A stretch of 64,000 bases of DNA. It comes from Fonsecaea monophora. Taxonomy: Eukaryota > Ascomycota > Eurotiomycetes > Chaetothyriales > Herpotrichiellaceae. The notes under the pieces are model-generated. The model was given only the letters and a program-made list of their open reading frames with translations. It searched no databases and was not told where the DNA came from. Positions within the stretch are counted from its first letter, which is position 1. Each line of letters begins with the position of its first letter. A program made the position numbers and the translations under genes. The DNA lies in assembly GCF_001642475.1 (NCBI RefSeq), contig NW_019173981.1, positions 62,001 to 126,000 of the forward strand, written 5' to 3'. This document shows positions 32,139-43,421 of this stretch, piece after piece.

Positions 32139-34300
32139 ATGATCTCAAAGATAGACCACCGAGGCTCTTCAGCATTGGGGCCCACGATGGTACCAGCATA
32201 TATGAAGCGTTCTGGCATGCAGCCCCGGCATCTGCGCATTATCGGAATCGGAGCAGGGGCATCCGGGTTGCTGCTGGCTTACAAACTCCAGAGGAACTTT
32301 GATAATATTGAGTTGGTCATTTTTGAGAAGAATGAAGGTATATCACCGGTCAGCATGGCCACAGAACCAATATACTAACTACTCCCAGGTGTGGCTGGTA
32401 CTTGGTGGGAGGTGAGCGTCCCCTCCACTATGGGCGTACTGTGCCGTATCAGGCTGAACAGATTTTTGTCACATTAGAATGATTATCCGGGGTAGGTTTG
32501 TAGATTACCAACATCTTACAAGGTTTCCTATGGTGCTAAAACAGTTGAAATACTAGATGCGCCTGCGACAACTTTTCCCACAACTATACCTACTCATTCG
32601 AGCCAAAAACAGACTATGCGGCAACGTACTCGACCAGCGCTGAAATTAGGAGGTAGGCCATTCACTCCAGGCGGTATGATCTGCGTGCGTCTCACTCCCT
32701 GGCCAGTTATTTCACGTCGTTTTCCGACAAATATCAACTGGACAAGTATATCAAACTGTCTCATCAAGTAATCGGCTGCGAGTGGAATGAGGACACCGCG
32801 ACATGGACAGTCACAGTCCGGAATACAAAGACAGGAGCAAGCTCCCAGTCAACTTGTGACGTTCTGATTAATGCGACCGGAGTCCTAAATGCGTGGAAGT
32901 GGCCAGATGTCGAAGGCTTGGACACGTTCCGTGGACGTCTGGCTCATAGCGCGCAATGGGACTCGTCGATCGATCTCCAAAACAAGGTCGTGGCTTTAAT
33001 TGGTAATGGGTAGGTATTGGGGCCTGGCGACTTGGGACCGGCCACCAGCTCCTGTACTTCCTCAATCACTCAGGCTAACTATGGGTCAACCGTAGTTCGT
33101 CCGGAATTCAGATTCTACCTGCTATCCTACCCAAGGCTAAACGGGTGGTGAACCTTATCCGTAGCCCAGCCTGGGTAGTAACACCGTTTGGTAATAGCGA
33201 GCCGCGTTCGTTCACTCAAGAGGAGAAGGACAAGTATGCTGCTGACCCTCATGCTCATTTGGCACTTCGCAAACATGTTGAAGCGACAAACAATGGCCTC
33301 TTCAGAATTTTCCTGAAAAACAGCCCAGAAGCTCGAGAGTCTAGAAAGATCTTTTCCAATCAAATGAAGGAAATCCTAGCATCGAGTGGACAGGCTGACA
33401 AGTTGATACCCAAGTGGTCACTTGGATGTCGACGGCTGACCCCGGGAGTCGGGTATCTCGCTGCCTTGACTCATCCAAAGACGCAGGTAGTATACGAAGC
33501 ACTGGCGGCTGTCACTCCGACAGGCGTTCGATCTTCCAGTGGACAAGAATTCCCAGTGGACGTCATTATCTGCGCTAGTGGCTTTGATACCTCATTCAAA
33601 CCAAGGTATCCGGTCATCGGAAGAGGTGGACAAGACCTGCGAGATCTATGGGCGGACGAGCCCAAGGGCTATATGGGTCTTGCAGTCCCGGAACTGCCAA
33701 ATTACTTCAGTTTCCTGGGTCCAAATTGTCCCATCGGCAACGGGCCTGTTCTGAGTGCGATTGAAGCTCAGAGTGATTATATCTGCAAGTTTTTGTATCG
33801 CATACAAACAGAGGACATCAGGTTCGTTGATCACCTAGATACGCAGTTTCAGGCTTGGGACGACGAAGCTGACCCATGTCGAAAGGACGGTTGCGCCCAA
33901 GATGCAAGCTGCGGACGAGTTCATGGAGCACAAAGACATCTTTTTTGAGACCACAGTCTGGAGCGAGGACTGCAATTCTTGGTACAAACTAAAGCATAAC
34001 AACAAGATTTCGGCCTTGTGGGCAGGCTCAACCTTGCACTATCTACGGGCTGTGGAAAACCCTCGATATGAGGACTGGGATTTCACCTACATTTACGGCA
34101 ACCGCTGGTCATATCTGGGCAATGGACTCGGTCCCGATGACGTGGATCCGCAAGCCGACATGGCTTGGTACATTCGTGACCATGACGATTCCCCAATTAT
34201 CGGGAGCAAAAGAGTCCACGAGGGCGAATGGGTAGGTAACAGGGGAGAAAGCGTCATAGGGATTGGCGCCCAGGACGAGGACGTAGCTGCAGAAGGGTAG
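32139..34300 (+). CDS. Baeyer-Villiger flavin monooxygenase (BVMO-2)
   Basis: Seven exons: 32139-32337, 32389-32411, 32478-32491 (14 nt), 32557-32652, 32707-33009, 33096-33821 and 33886-34300; 591 aa. What looks like a frameshift near 33880 is a 64-bp intron (GTTCGT donor) joining E-D-I-R to T-V-A-P-K. Motifs: FAD G38-A-G-A-S-G43, G-T-W-W-E-N-D-Y-P-G-C-A-C-D, NADPH G-N-G-S-S-G, full BVMO fingerprint F-R-G-R-L-A-H-S-A-Q-W, and A-S-G-F-D. It has the same architecture as BVMO-1 and BVMO-3 but with a longer acidic C-terminal tail. Ketone to ester or lactone chemistry is expected. It is divergent from the serine hydrolase and followed by the cyclase-family gene on the same strand. Confidence 0.93.
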
Positions 34301-34748
34301 TTTGGCTGGTGGCAGGGTAGGATCGTTGAAGTATTACAGAGGTCTCGACGCTGGGAGGGCTGACCTGGGACGCACCCGGCATAAAACAAAGGGGAATGAG
34401 ACTGAAAGTATTTCTTAACTCACGTTTTCCCATATGTGGACATGGAGAATTAAGATGGACACTTACATACCTTTTCTCGAGCTTTGGACACAGTTACCAT
34501 ACACTCGAGCATCCCCTTGATATTTTCAAGGCTCATCTTGATTTAGCCGTTTCACCTTCTGTGTATTCGGAGTCATCTGGTGAACAAGAGTGAACCAGAC
34601 GCACTATTGGCTTGGTCGTGGCCAGCGAAATTGTCGGCAACTCAGCATCTTCGTCAGAATGACCGCTGAGAAGACGGGATAAGTATCTGCATGCTGGCCG
34701 TGGGCAATTCATAAAGTTCTGCTTGGCTTGTATAGACTGAATAAACCA
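34301..34748. other. Intergenic, cyclase-gene upstream region
   Basis: 448 bp between two plus-strand genes; no gene, and no clear regulatory motif. Confidence 0.4.
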
Positions 34749-36000
34749 ATGGCTGCCATCAACTATCCACCATACGACTCACTGCCCCTGAGAGGAGGCA
34801 AGCGATCGGCCTGGGCTATATGGAATAGAGACGGAGTACCGGACCATCTTGGTGGTACGTGGCGGTTGCTCATCACCAAGCACGTGTCGTTCAAACCGGA
34901 TCGACGCTGATCGTTATCTCCAACATTCAGCCCTCAATCATTTAGACTCGGTGGCTCGTTGTGCCGCCGCTCGAGAAGTCGTCCATGGTGAATCGTTCCA
35001 GCTTGACTGGGCATATGATGAGATCGGCAAACCGGCCTTTGGCCGTCAAGGTCTCACACACAATGTCATCGACTACCACAAGGTCACGGGTGAAATGGCT
35101 CACGACGATGTCATCACCTTCAACACACAGTGCGGCTCTCAGTGGGATGGCTTTATGCACTACGCCGACCAGAATTTGGCCTCGTATTACAATGGTGTGA
35201 AGCATGGCCAAAACACGATACAAGATCCCGCGTCGCACAGTATACATTGTGAGCACTTAACAGCTTTGACAGCGGCTATTTTGCTATAGTCGGTCGGCGA
35301 ATGCATTCAGATTGGTGCAAGAAAGGTATCGTTGGCTGCGGGGTGCTACTTGACTGGCCTCGTTGGCTGGAAAGCACCGGAAAGGAACCGTTCTCTCCAA
35401 TTTCTTCAAGAGGTGCGTACCATCTGCTTGCACCCCTACTAGCATTTTGGAACTTCGCAGTGAGATTTGGCTGATGCTGCATGGAATACTAGGCCTTTCG
35501 GTGCAGGATATGAAGTTAATTGCGGAGCATCAGGGTGTTCAATTCTCCCACGGCGACATCCTGATCGTTCGAACTGGATTCTTAAAGTGGTACCGTGAAG
35601 CGCCAGAACAGGCCAGATCAGATGCCTTCGATGCCCTCCGATTTGCCGGAGTTCAACAAGGGACCGAAATGCAGAGGTGGCTGTGGGACAGCAGGTTCGC
35701 CGCTGTGGCCGGTGATGCCGTGAGTTGGGAATGTGTGGCCCTCCCAGATCTCGAAGCTCAGAGTCATGACAACTGGAAATTCTGACACTGTCTACAGGTT
35801 ATCCACCTCCTAGCGACGGGTCAATGCTTCACCAATGGCTTCTGCCCCATGTTGGCATACCGATAGGGGAGCTATGGGATCTGGAGAGCTTGGGTGTAGC
35901 CTGTCATCGGCTGAAAAAGTGGACCTTCATGCTGTGCTCCGCTCCACTGAACATACCTGGAGGAATTGCCAGCCCCTCCAATGTGGTGGCGATATTGTGA
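34749..36000 (+). CDS. Cyclase-family metal-dependent hydrolase (PF04199, kynurenine-formamidase-like)
   Basis: Five exons: 34749-34854, 34931-35248, 35290-35412, 35493-35732 and 35798-36000; 329 aa, typical for fungal members. Family signatures are N-T-Q-C-G-S-Q-W-D-G-F-M-H-Y-A-D around residue 95, with the H and D expected to bind metal, H-G-D-I-L-I-V-R-T-G-F in the middle and the C-terminal P-L-N-I-P-G-G-I-A-S-P. The apparent stop near 35783 lies in the last intron. Characterised relatives hydrolyse amides and possibly lactones. Next to two BVMO genes and a serine hydrolase, a role in ring opening or in hydrolysis of a pathway ester is a reasonable inference. The exact reaction is unknown. 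Confidence 0.9.
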
Positions 36001-36417
36001 TGAAGATTTTTGTATGTTTGAACGCTTAGCCTGGTGTTCGATAGTCCGCCCGTGTTCAATCACTCATAGAGACCTGTAGGCGAGCAGCACCTCCACCCCT
36101 GAGATTGCCATGCGGGTTTGTATCCTACACTCAGTTACCAAGATTGGAGTCTCTGCGTAGGTAGAGCCCATGTTGATAAGGCCGCTTGAAAAAGAATATG
36201 CCCCATATTGATCCATTGCGTCTCCATCTCGGCCCGGCTACAAGTTCAGCACTTTGCTTATAGTGCGATAAATGCAAGAGGGACGACCCTGGTGAATGAT
36301 ATCGCGACCAGAAATCCTGGCACAAGAGGATAGATAGAGGTTTTTATTCGTGCGTCAGGGTGACACCAATGAAGCGACTATACTTAACAGCCTTGAGCAG
36401 TTGGGTTTTCTCAGAAT
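36001..36417. other. Convergent 3' spacer
   Basis: Between the cyclase-family gene and the AtuA gene, tail to tail; nothing recognised. Confidence 0.4.
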
Positions 36418-38505
36418 TCATTTACATGGAATTAGCGGAAGACCCTTATGACTGGCGGGACGGCTCTCAGCATACCGGTGTAAGAACTTGACTGGGATCT
36501 TTAACCATCGGTCGCGCATGAACTCGGCAAACCCTTTGCCTAATGCATCCAGGCGAGCCGTCGAACTTACTCCTCTCTTCAGTATACCGTAGATGACGAA
36601 ATGGACGGCACGGATTCCAGGCAGTTCGCACCTCTCCAATTTGTACTCATCCTGCCATTCTTTCCCCATGAGGCGTATCATGGCTTTGTGATCCAAGATG
36701 CTCCGTAGCCAGTCCCATTCATCGTCCTCGCGGACGAAGAAGCCTACATTTAAGTTGGCTCCCTTGTCACCCGAACGGGCCAAGACCACGTCGCCTAGAC
36801 GGGCATCCTGGGTAGGGCCAAATGTCGAGCAATCAATGGGAGATTCCGTGTCATAGTCCACTCGCGCTGGCACCTCTTCGTACTTTGATGGAGAGCCACT
36901 CTTGACCACCTGGACGGCTCCATTTTGGTCGATGATATGAACGGCCTCTGTCAGGTCACTCTGCGCGATCAGACACGGACAATAAGCCAAGTACACCTTT
37001 GGTACGAGTGTTCGCCAGTCCAAAGTACCATGCATACCCGCATAGTGTTGTAAAAGACTTTCCAACATGGCGTTGGCTAGCGCTTCGACCGTGTGTTTTT
37101 CTTTTGCTTGTCCAAATACTCGAATCGCAGTGGTGCTTCGTAGTTGAGACTCAGGGTTGGTCTCAGGAAGACCGTAGACCTGGAATTCCAGCACCTGAAA
37201 ATTATCGTGCTCTCCGACCTCGTGCAAACGAAAACGAATTTGCTGTTCGTGCAGTATAAATTTCTCTGCCGTCGCATAGCCGGTGGCCGTGAGGGTATAT
37301 TCACATTGCCAGCCTGCACGATAGAAAGCGGCCAGCTTTGTCGTTGGTGGCGGTGGGTGCCCTTTAGTGCCGGTGACTCTGACCCTGTTTGGTCCTTCCT
37401 CGACCATGACCACGTTGGAAAGATTCGCTTTGGAGTCGCTGTGGAGATATATATTGCCTTGGATCTCGTAGAGAAGTTGCGCTTTCAAGGTGTCCACTGT
37501 CACAAAGCCACGCGTACCTTCGTGTTTGGTGATGATACTTGATCCTGTAGCATCAATCTCCGCGATTGGAAAGCCAATGTCAACGAGGTTCTGTAGAGGG
37601 AATTGAAAAAATTCGCAGAAGTTGCCCCCTGTGGCATAGCCACTACATTCAATGAGGTGCCCTGCCACCAGGGATCCTGCCAGCTGGTCGTAGTCGGTGT
37701 CGTTCCATTGATGCCACCACCAAGCAGCCCCAATGACAGGACTGGCATCTGACACTCTGCCGCCTGGAATATGGGAAAATAAAGGGTCAGCATGAGAATT
37801 GACACCTCGCACGAGAATAACTCACAAATTATGATGTCGGCTCCAAGGTCCAATGCTTTCTTCACACCTCGAGCGCCGAGATATGCATGAGCCGTGACAA
37901 TATCAAAACGGGCTGGAGTTTCGAGAAAAGTCCGAGTTTCGGGAGTTAGAAAACATGCAGCATTGTCTCCGTCCAGGTGCGTCACCCCGCTGTTAAGCAT
38001 CGAGATGAATTGACTTTTCACATCGTCACCGACCAACCAAGCTACCTTGAGGTCCAACTTCTTCTCTCGAGCCTGGGATTCACATCGTCAGACCAGTACC
38101 AAACGACTTGACTCGATCCATTCCTTCCTCGCTTACCATGGAATCAACGACCTTTGCCAGCCCTTCCGGGTTCAAAGCGCCACCATTGACAATGAGTTTA
38201 ATCCGCCGCTCTGCAGCCACCTCGAGGGACAATTTTAATCCTTCCAGCGCATTGGGATCATATCCATGATGCGCTCCAGCCTGGTAATTTTCAGCATTTT
38301 GGGCCAAATTGGCTTCTGAAGAATGGTGAATTTGTCATTAGCAAAATTCCGATATTCCAAGCAGTGTGGTCTAACCAGCGAGATAGTCCCCCGTCACCAC
38401 ATCAATTGGGCCCAGAGTACACTGTCGATACATTTGGTAACCAGCATCGCACGCCGCCCCGGCACAGTTGCCGATCCGTATTGGTCGTCTTGGTTGGGAA
38501 GTCAT
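36418..38505 (-). CDS. AtuA-like acyclic terpene utilisation protein (DUF1446)
   Basis: Four exons: 38376-38505, 38137-38315, 37826-38072 and 36418-37763; 633 aa. The N-terminal 450 residues match the AtuA/DUF1446 core (I-R-I-G-N-C-A-G-A, V-T-G-D-Y-L-A, N-G-G-A-L-N-P, I-I-C-G-R-V-S-D-A, E-C-S-G-Y-A-T-G-G-N-F). The C-terminal 110 residues are the AtuA-like ferredoxin-fold domain (A-R-S-G-D-K-G-A-N-L-N-V-G-F-F). In Pseudomonas, atuA is required for citronellol/geraniol (acyclic terpene) breakdown, but its reaction is not established. An in-frame ATG at 38550 would add 15 residues. It is divergent from TF-3 and flanked by the cyclase-family gene. Its presence is the strongest sign that the cluster handles a branched terpenoid-like acid. 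Confidence 0.92.
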
Positions 38506-39439
38506 GATACTTACCTTGACCTCCGCAACTCCAAGCTCGTGATGGAGCATGTCAAAATGTAGGTCGAAATATGTTCAGATCAAATGAGGTTGACATCTCG
38601 ACATCGGCATTTCGGCTTGGCTGCTTGGGTCAGTCGGTTAGGATGGTCTGCGAGCGCACATAAATTATAGGTCTCCTAACTTGCTATACAACTTCCAAGG
38701 TCCAGCTGGCTGTTCTGAACAGTGAGATGAAGACCCAAGGCCATCAGATGTATTCCAAGCCATGTACCGCTCCGTTATTGCGTCGACGTTACGCGGAGAG
38801 TAAGGAAAAACTTCAGGAGGTGATTGCTTGGCAAGCATCAGATAAATGTCATTCACACGGCAACCACGTCCTGCACAAAACGCGATACACCTCCCCTACT
38901 AAGTCTCCTGCGCGGTGCCTGGATATCTCGGTACATCTGGGGGTTCTGCAGCCACTAAGAGCAAACACGTGCCACAACCTGGATGTAGAGGTGGGTCAGT
39001 CGCCCGAAAAGGTTTGGCGCCTTATAATGTAGCTACGGAGCTATGAAGCTATACCACTTCTGGCACAACGCCCTAAGCTAGTTTTGTACAATGTCCGAAT
39101 TGCCGGAAACCCGAAACCTCGTGCGGCCCTCTCGGATCCAAGACCCTACCAGCATACCAAGTGGGCATACCTGCATAGTCGTACGACCCAAGCATGAAAA
39201 CGCCGTGGCATCTGGAACTCAGTACCTGGGGTGGCGGAGTCCGCGTTTATTTCTCCACTGTTGTAAACCGGGGGGGCTTGCTGGGGGTAACAGCCAGATA
39301 CCCCCCGCCTTGCCGCTTGGCCAACCGCTCGACCTAGTCTAGGTCTGCTCTTGGGGGACACGGCTCCAACTTCAAAATTCATCTCACGCTGCAAAGTTCC
39401 CCCACACATGTGGCTTCAATCCCAACACCAAAGACCGTG
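38506..39439. promoter_or_regulatory. Divergent promoter of AtuA gene and TF-3
   Basis: 934 bp between divergent starts, with scattered CGG/CCG half-sites (for example a CGG-N6-CGG direct pair near 39123-39137). It could allow the regulator to control both itself and the catabolic gene; inference from geometry only. Confidence 0.35.
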
Positions 39440-42400
39440 ATGGTTGGAATAGAGAATCACACTGTGACGGGCGCCGTGGACTGGGCAGTCAGGTAAGAAG
39501 CCATCAGCCTGTACTGGTGCACTTAGGCTGACTGCGAAAGACGAAATCCCAGGGCATGCAAGATTTGCAGGAAGAAGAAGGTCCGATGTATGTATCCTTT
39601 GATTGACTTGGAGGCGTGGTCCGCACAACAGGGCAATTGACTCGATTGCACCTAGGTGACGGTGCAGAACCTGCCTGCGCCAATTGTCGCCTGCACCAAA
39701 GCGTGTGTGTCTATCTACCTCGAGCGACGAGATCCAAAGCAAAACAGCAAGGGAAGACGCAATCGCTGGATACAGCACCGGGCCTGACTACGTCATCCAG
39801 CAAAGAAGTTCGCAGTCCCAGCTCTCCGTCAGGCACAGAGCTCGCACCAGCAGGAGATTTGACGCAGCATGCCCAAAGAAATCCTGCAACGCCATGTGTG
39901 TCGAGGGAAACATTTGATAATCTGACCTCTCATTGACACGTAATATAGATAACCTCATACACGTCAACGCAACAAGTCCTTTGGGAATACCCGAGACTTC
40001 CCTGGGTGCTCGAACCGTTACCTCTCCCGCCGATAGAATTTTCCAACCTTTTCCGTCGCCGCCGGATATGAATGACTTGGACCACGATATGTTACGCCTT
40101 CTCGACGCTGAGAGCCTCCAATTTCGAGGTCCCTCACCTAAGCCCACTCAAGATCTCTCTCCCCACGACGATCTCAGCATGACCGACGTCCAGGCGAATG
40201 GATGCGATCGTACCGGGATGCTCACTCCGATCATGCTCTCCGATGACTTTCAGCAGAATGCCGCGGATCAGACCGTCATGAAGCAATTTCCTAACGCTGC
40301 GGCACCTTGGGAGATATCTTCGATGGACAAAGGAGCTTCCATGGCACGGCTGCCTTCGCATGAATTTGCGCCAGGCATTGACTTCTGCCACGGAGGCTCT
40401 TCGTGGGATGACATAGGTCTAGATCTGAATGTAAATGAAGCGTCAGACAGTGGTGACTTCGAAGATGAATTGACAGATCAGGATATCGGCGACAGTATGC
40501 AAATTGCTGCCAGTGGACACGTCAAGTATATGGGTAAAAGTCTCCAAAACATCATTGCCATGTGTTTCCTTTCTGACTGAGGTCCAGGTCCAAGCATGTC
40601 GGTAAGCTTATGCCAACGCAGCGTAGCATTGTTGTTGGATCGGATGGGTGGCAGACTTGCTAAACAGGGTTTCAGTTCATTCCGGGTAGCTATCTCGGAC
40701 ACCAGTGGATCACCAAGATCACTGGTTCGGCATTCCTGGCTGAGCAGATGCGAGTTTTCCTGTCCAAATGGAATCCCGACGACACTGAGAGCATCATTGA
40801 GGCCTCTGAAGTATATAACGAGAATCACCTTCCAACCTATGATGTTGCTCTTACGTACATTGACGGTAAGCACATAACTTGGACTGGCTCTGTAAGCGAA
40901 ACCCTGCTGACGAACAATGGATCAGCTTATTTCAAGGCGGTGCAATGGTATGGTGGTTTTAGCACAAATTACTTGTCTTATCCTTACGATTCTAACCAGT
41001 GAGCTAGTGTATTTCCAATACTGAACCGACAGGATTTCATGCATAAATTCGCCACCACATATCATGGACTGACGCCGAACAAGAATCCCACGCATTGTGC
41101 CATGGTCAACATCACACTGGCAATCGGGTGCAGAGCCATTCCAGACTCGAACGAAGATCAAATAAGCGGCCTGTTCCAAAATGCCCTGGGGAGTATCTCT
41201 CGCGTGCTGTTGGGTTACTCGCATCTTTCGAAGGTTCAAGTCCTCATGTTGATGGTGTGTGCTGTCATTATTCTTCAAACTGTGCAGGGTTGTCGCTCAC
41301 TTATCGCGGACAGTACCTCTTTCTCAGCCAAACAACAACACCACACTGGGGTTACATCATATTGGCAGCAGCGGTGAGAGAGGCGGAGGCCTTGGGCATG
41401 CACCTCCGACCAGCAGCCAATTGGGGATTTTCGCGGTCCGAAATGAAGCAGAGGAGCCTCATTTTCTGGTCGTTGTATTGCCTCGACATCCGTAAGTAGC
41501 TCCAAGGGCGACAAAGCCACACAGACGGTACAAGGAATTAATCTGTGCTCCAGAACTTGCCTTTCGCATTGGTCGTTCGCCAATGCTTCGGGGGAAGGAA
41601 ATCTCTTTGAAGCCCCCGTTTCAGAGAACCGACAGCCCCATGGGGTTGGACGGCGGCCAGCCGTTTCTAGACGCCCTGAACCGAAACAGGGCTCAGGAAC
41701 AGCTCTTTCTATTCAACGTGGAGATGTGCCACTTTGCCCAGCGAGCTTACGATCTGATTACGTCGGACTATGAACTCGAAGCTTTGGAGCGCGCAGTCGT
41801 TGATCTTGAACATGAGGTATGAACTCTGTTTACGAGTTGGGTGGTGGATTTACTTTGACAGAGTCTGGGGCTGAAGAATACTCGGCAGATATCTCAATTT
41901 TCCAGCTCGGTCAACCAGGACTGGGTTTTGGACCCCTCGGTTGGAATGGAGAAGTTCCTGGCTGTCCCTCTTACCCTACAATTTCCAGTGGCACTGCTTA
42001 ACACCTCAGTCTTTTGGATACAATCCATCCTTCGGCTGCGCTTATTCTCCTTGAAAGCTGCCCAAAGTCTTTCGGGAACCCCTGAATCATTCGACCTTCT
42101 CCGAGACGCTTTTCCTTCGGCGTCGGACTTGGATGCTGCCAGCGAGGCGGCCGCCTCGCTGGTTAAACTATCATCAGTGTTGCCCAAAGGCAGCATCAAC
42201 TTTTTCTGGTCAGTCTCTATGGTGATGCCATGTCTTCTCTTCACCGCACACTGAGCATCACGTCAACTTCCCAGAACTTCGGGTATTGATTTTCGTTTAT
42301 AGGTATTTACAACCCCTACCAGCCTACGCCTTCAATGTTCTATTTCTCGCCGTGCTTGATCGACCTGCAGCTCCAAAGGCGCACGAATTCATGGACCTGA

Positions 42401-42540
42401 TGTCCATCGTTATCGAGTCGACAGTCAACACTGTTACCGCACCTAATGCCTCGATGGCGGACCTCCATTTGACGCACTTTTTGACCTTCTTTGCACGCTC
42501 TGCGCGTAGAGCCATCCAGCAGGCGAAGGGTCAACCATAG
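39440..42540 (+). CDS. Zn2Cys6 transcription factor with fungal-specific TF domain (TF-3, candidate cluster regulator)
   Basis: Twelve exons: 39440-39492, 39541-39587, 39656-39895, 39949-40533, 40588-40601 (14 nt), 40676-40865, 40926-40947 (22 nt), 41008-41254, 41314-41491, 41554-41816, 41862-42208 and 42303-42540; 807 aa. All junctions keep phase. The zinc cluster C24-x2-C27-x6-C34-x6-C41-x2-C44-x6-C51 is itself split by an intron. A Ser/Pro/Asp-rich linker follows, then a Fungal_trans body (F-P-I-L-N-R-Q-D-F; A-A-V-R-E-A-E-A-L-G; L-A-F-R-I-G-R-S-P) and a C-terminal helical region. It sits in the middle of the core cluster and is divergent from the AtuA gene, so it is the best candidate for the pathway-specific activator. 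Confidence 0.9.
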
Positions 42541-43421
42541 AGATTCAGATGCAAGCACTCTCTCTAGAGCTTTAAACCACTCCACGACGAGTCAATGACT
42601 GGACACTCGAGTGGCCATTCCTTGTTCCAAGAATCTCTAGCCCAGAGGCCGAGAACTTCCCGATTGGTAAAGGCTCTCGGCAGCATAACGACATCTCGAC
42701 TCGCCATTGGTACTGGGCAAGGCGTGCAAGCGAGCTTGTTTCTCTCGGACGTCGCTGATTCTGACACCGCCACGTCAGAGAGAATAGGACGCCCGCGGTT
42801 TGCTTAGCGTCTTGTAAGACATGGGAAACATGGTCTTGCTCCAAGCATGTTGATATGCTTTGGTTACCACATTTGTTTCCATGAATTGACAAGTGCGTCT
42901 CAGTTATTGTCACAACCTAGGGACACTGCAGCTTGTGCATGATTTCACAAACCTGTCAGGTGAAATAATGTATAAAATGTCAACAACATTGGGAAATGTA
43001 TCAGATTACCGATTTTAGCAACACCCCTCGTTGCGTTATAGATACCTACCTTTAATGATATTAAACGAATTTCAATTGTCTAACCCCTCTCCCGGAGGGG
43101 GGGGGGGGGGGGCTTTCTATACAATCGCTAGCTTCCCTGTATTCATTCTCCTGCGGTATATCAGATCGTGTCCAGCTATCTATCCCTCTCAGGCAGGCCT
43201 TAGCACGGGTGTTCTGCGGATATCACCCCGTCGGGATCCTTGATAAACTAATAGCCCCTTCCTAAAATCCTCGCCTGTGCTGGAAGTAGTCAGTTCTTCG
43301 CTAATGGGGCACTTTAGATGGGTCAAACATAGCCGTCTGAAGCCGAAAGAGACGGTGAAGGGATCACGCCAGTGAATCTGGGTCTGGGACGTTGACTGTG
43401 GTGGCGATTCTGTCGCTTCCC
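42541..43421. other. Convergent 3' spacer with G16 tract
   Basis: Between TF-3 and the P450, tail to tail. No gene; the only distinctive element is the G run annotated separately. Confidence 0.4.
43097..43112 (+). repeat. G16 homopolymer
   Basis: Sixteen consecutive G residues in the convergent spacer; a potential quadruplex or hard-to-sequence site. Confidence 0.9.

Noticed and set aside
33822..33885. Apparent frameshift near the 3' end of BVMO-2
   Set aside because: A 64-bp intron with GT..AG ends and a CTGAC branch-like site joins E-D-I-R to T-V-A-P-K in frame.
41255..41313. Apparent frameshift in TF-3 after Q-V-L-M-L-M
   Set aside because: Splicing a 59-bp GT..AG intron restores phase and gives the normal TF-domain sequence.
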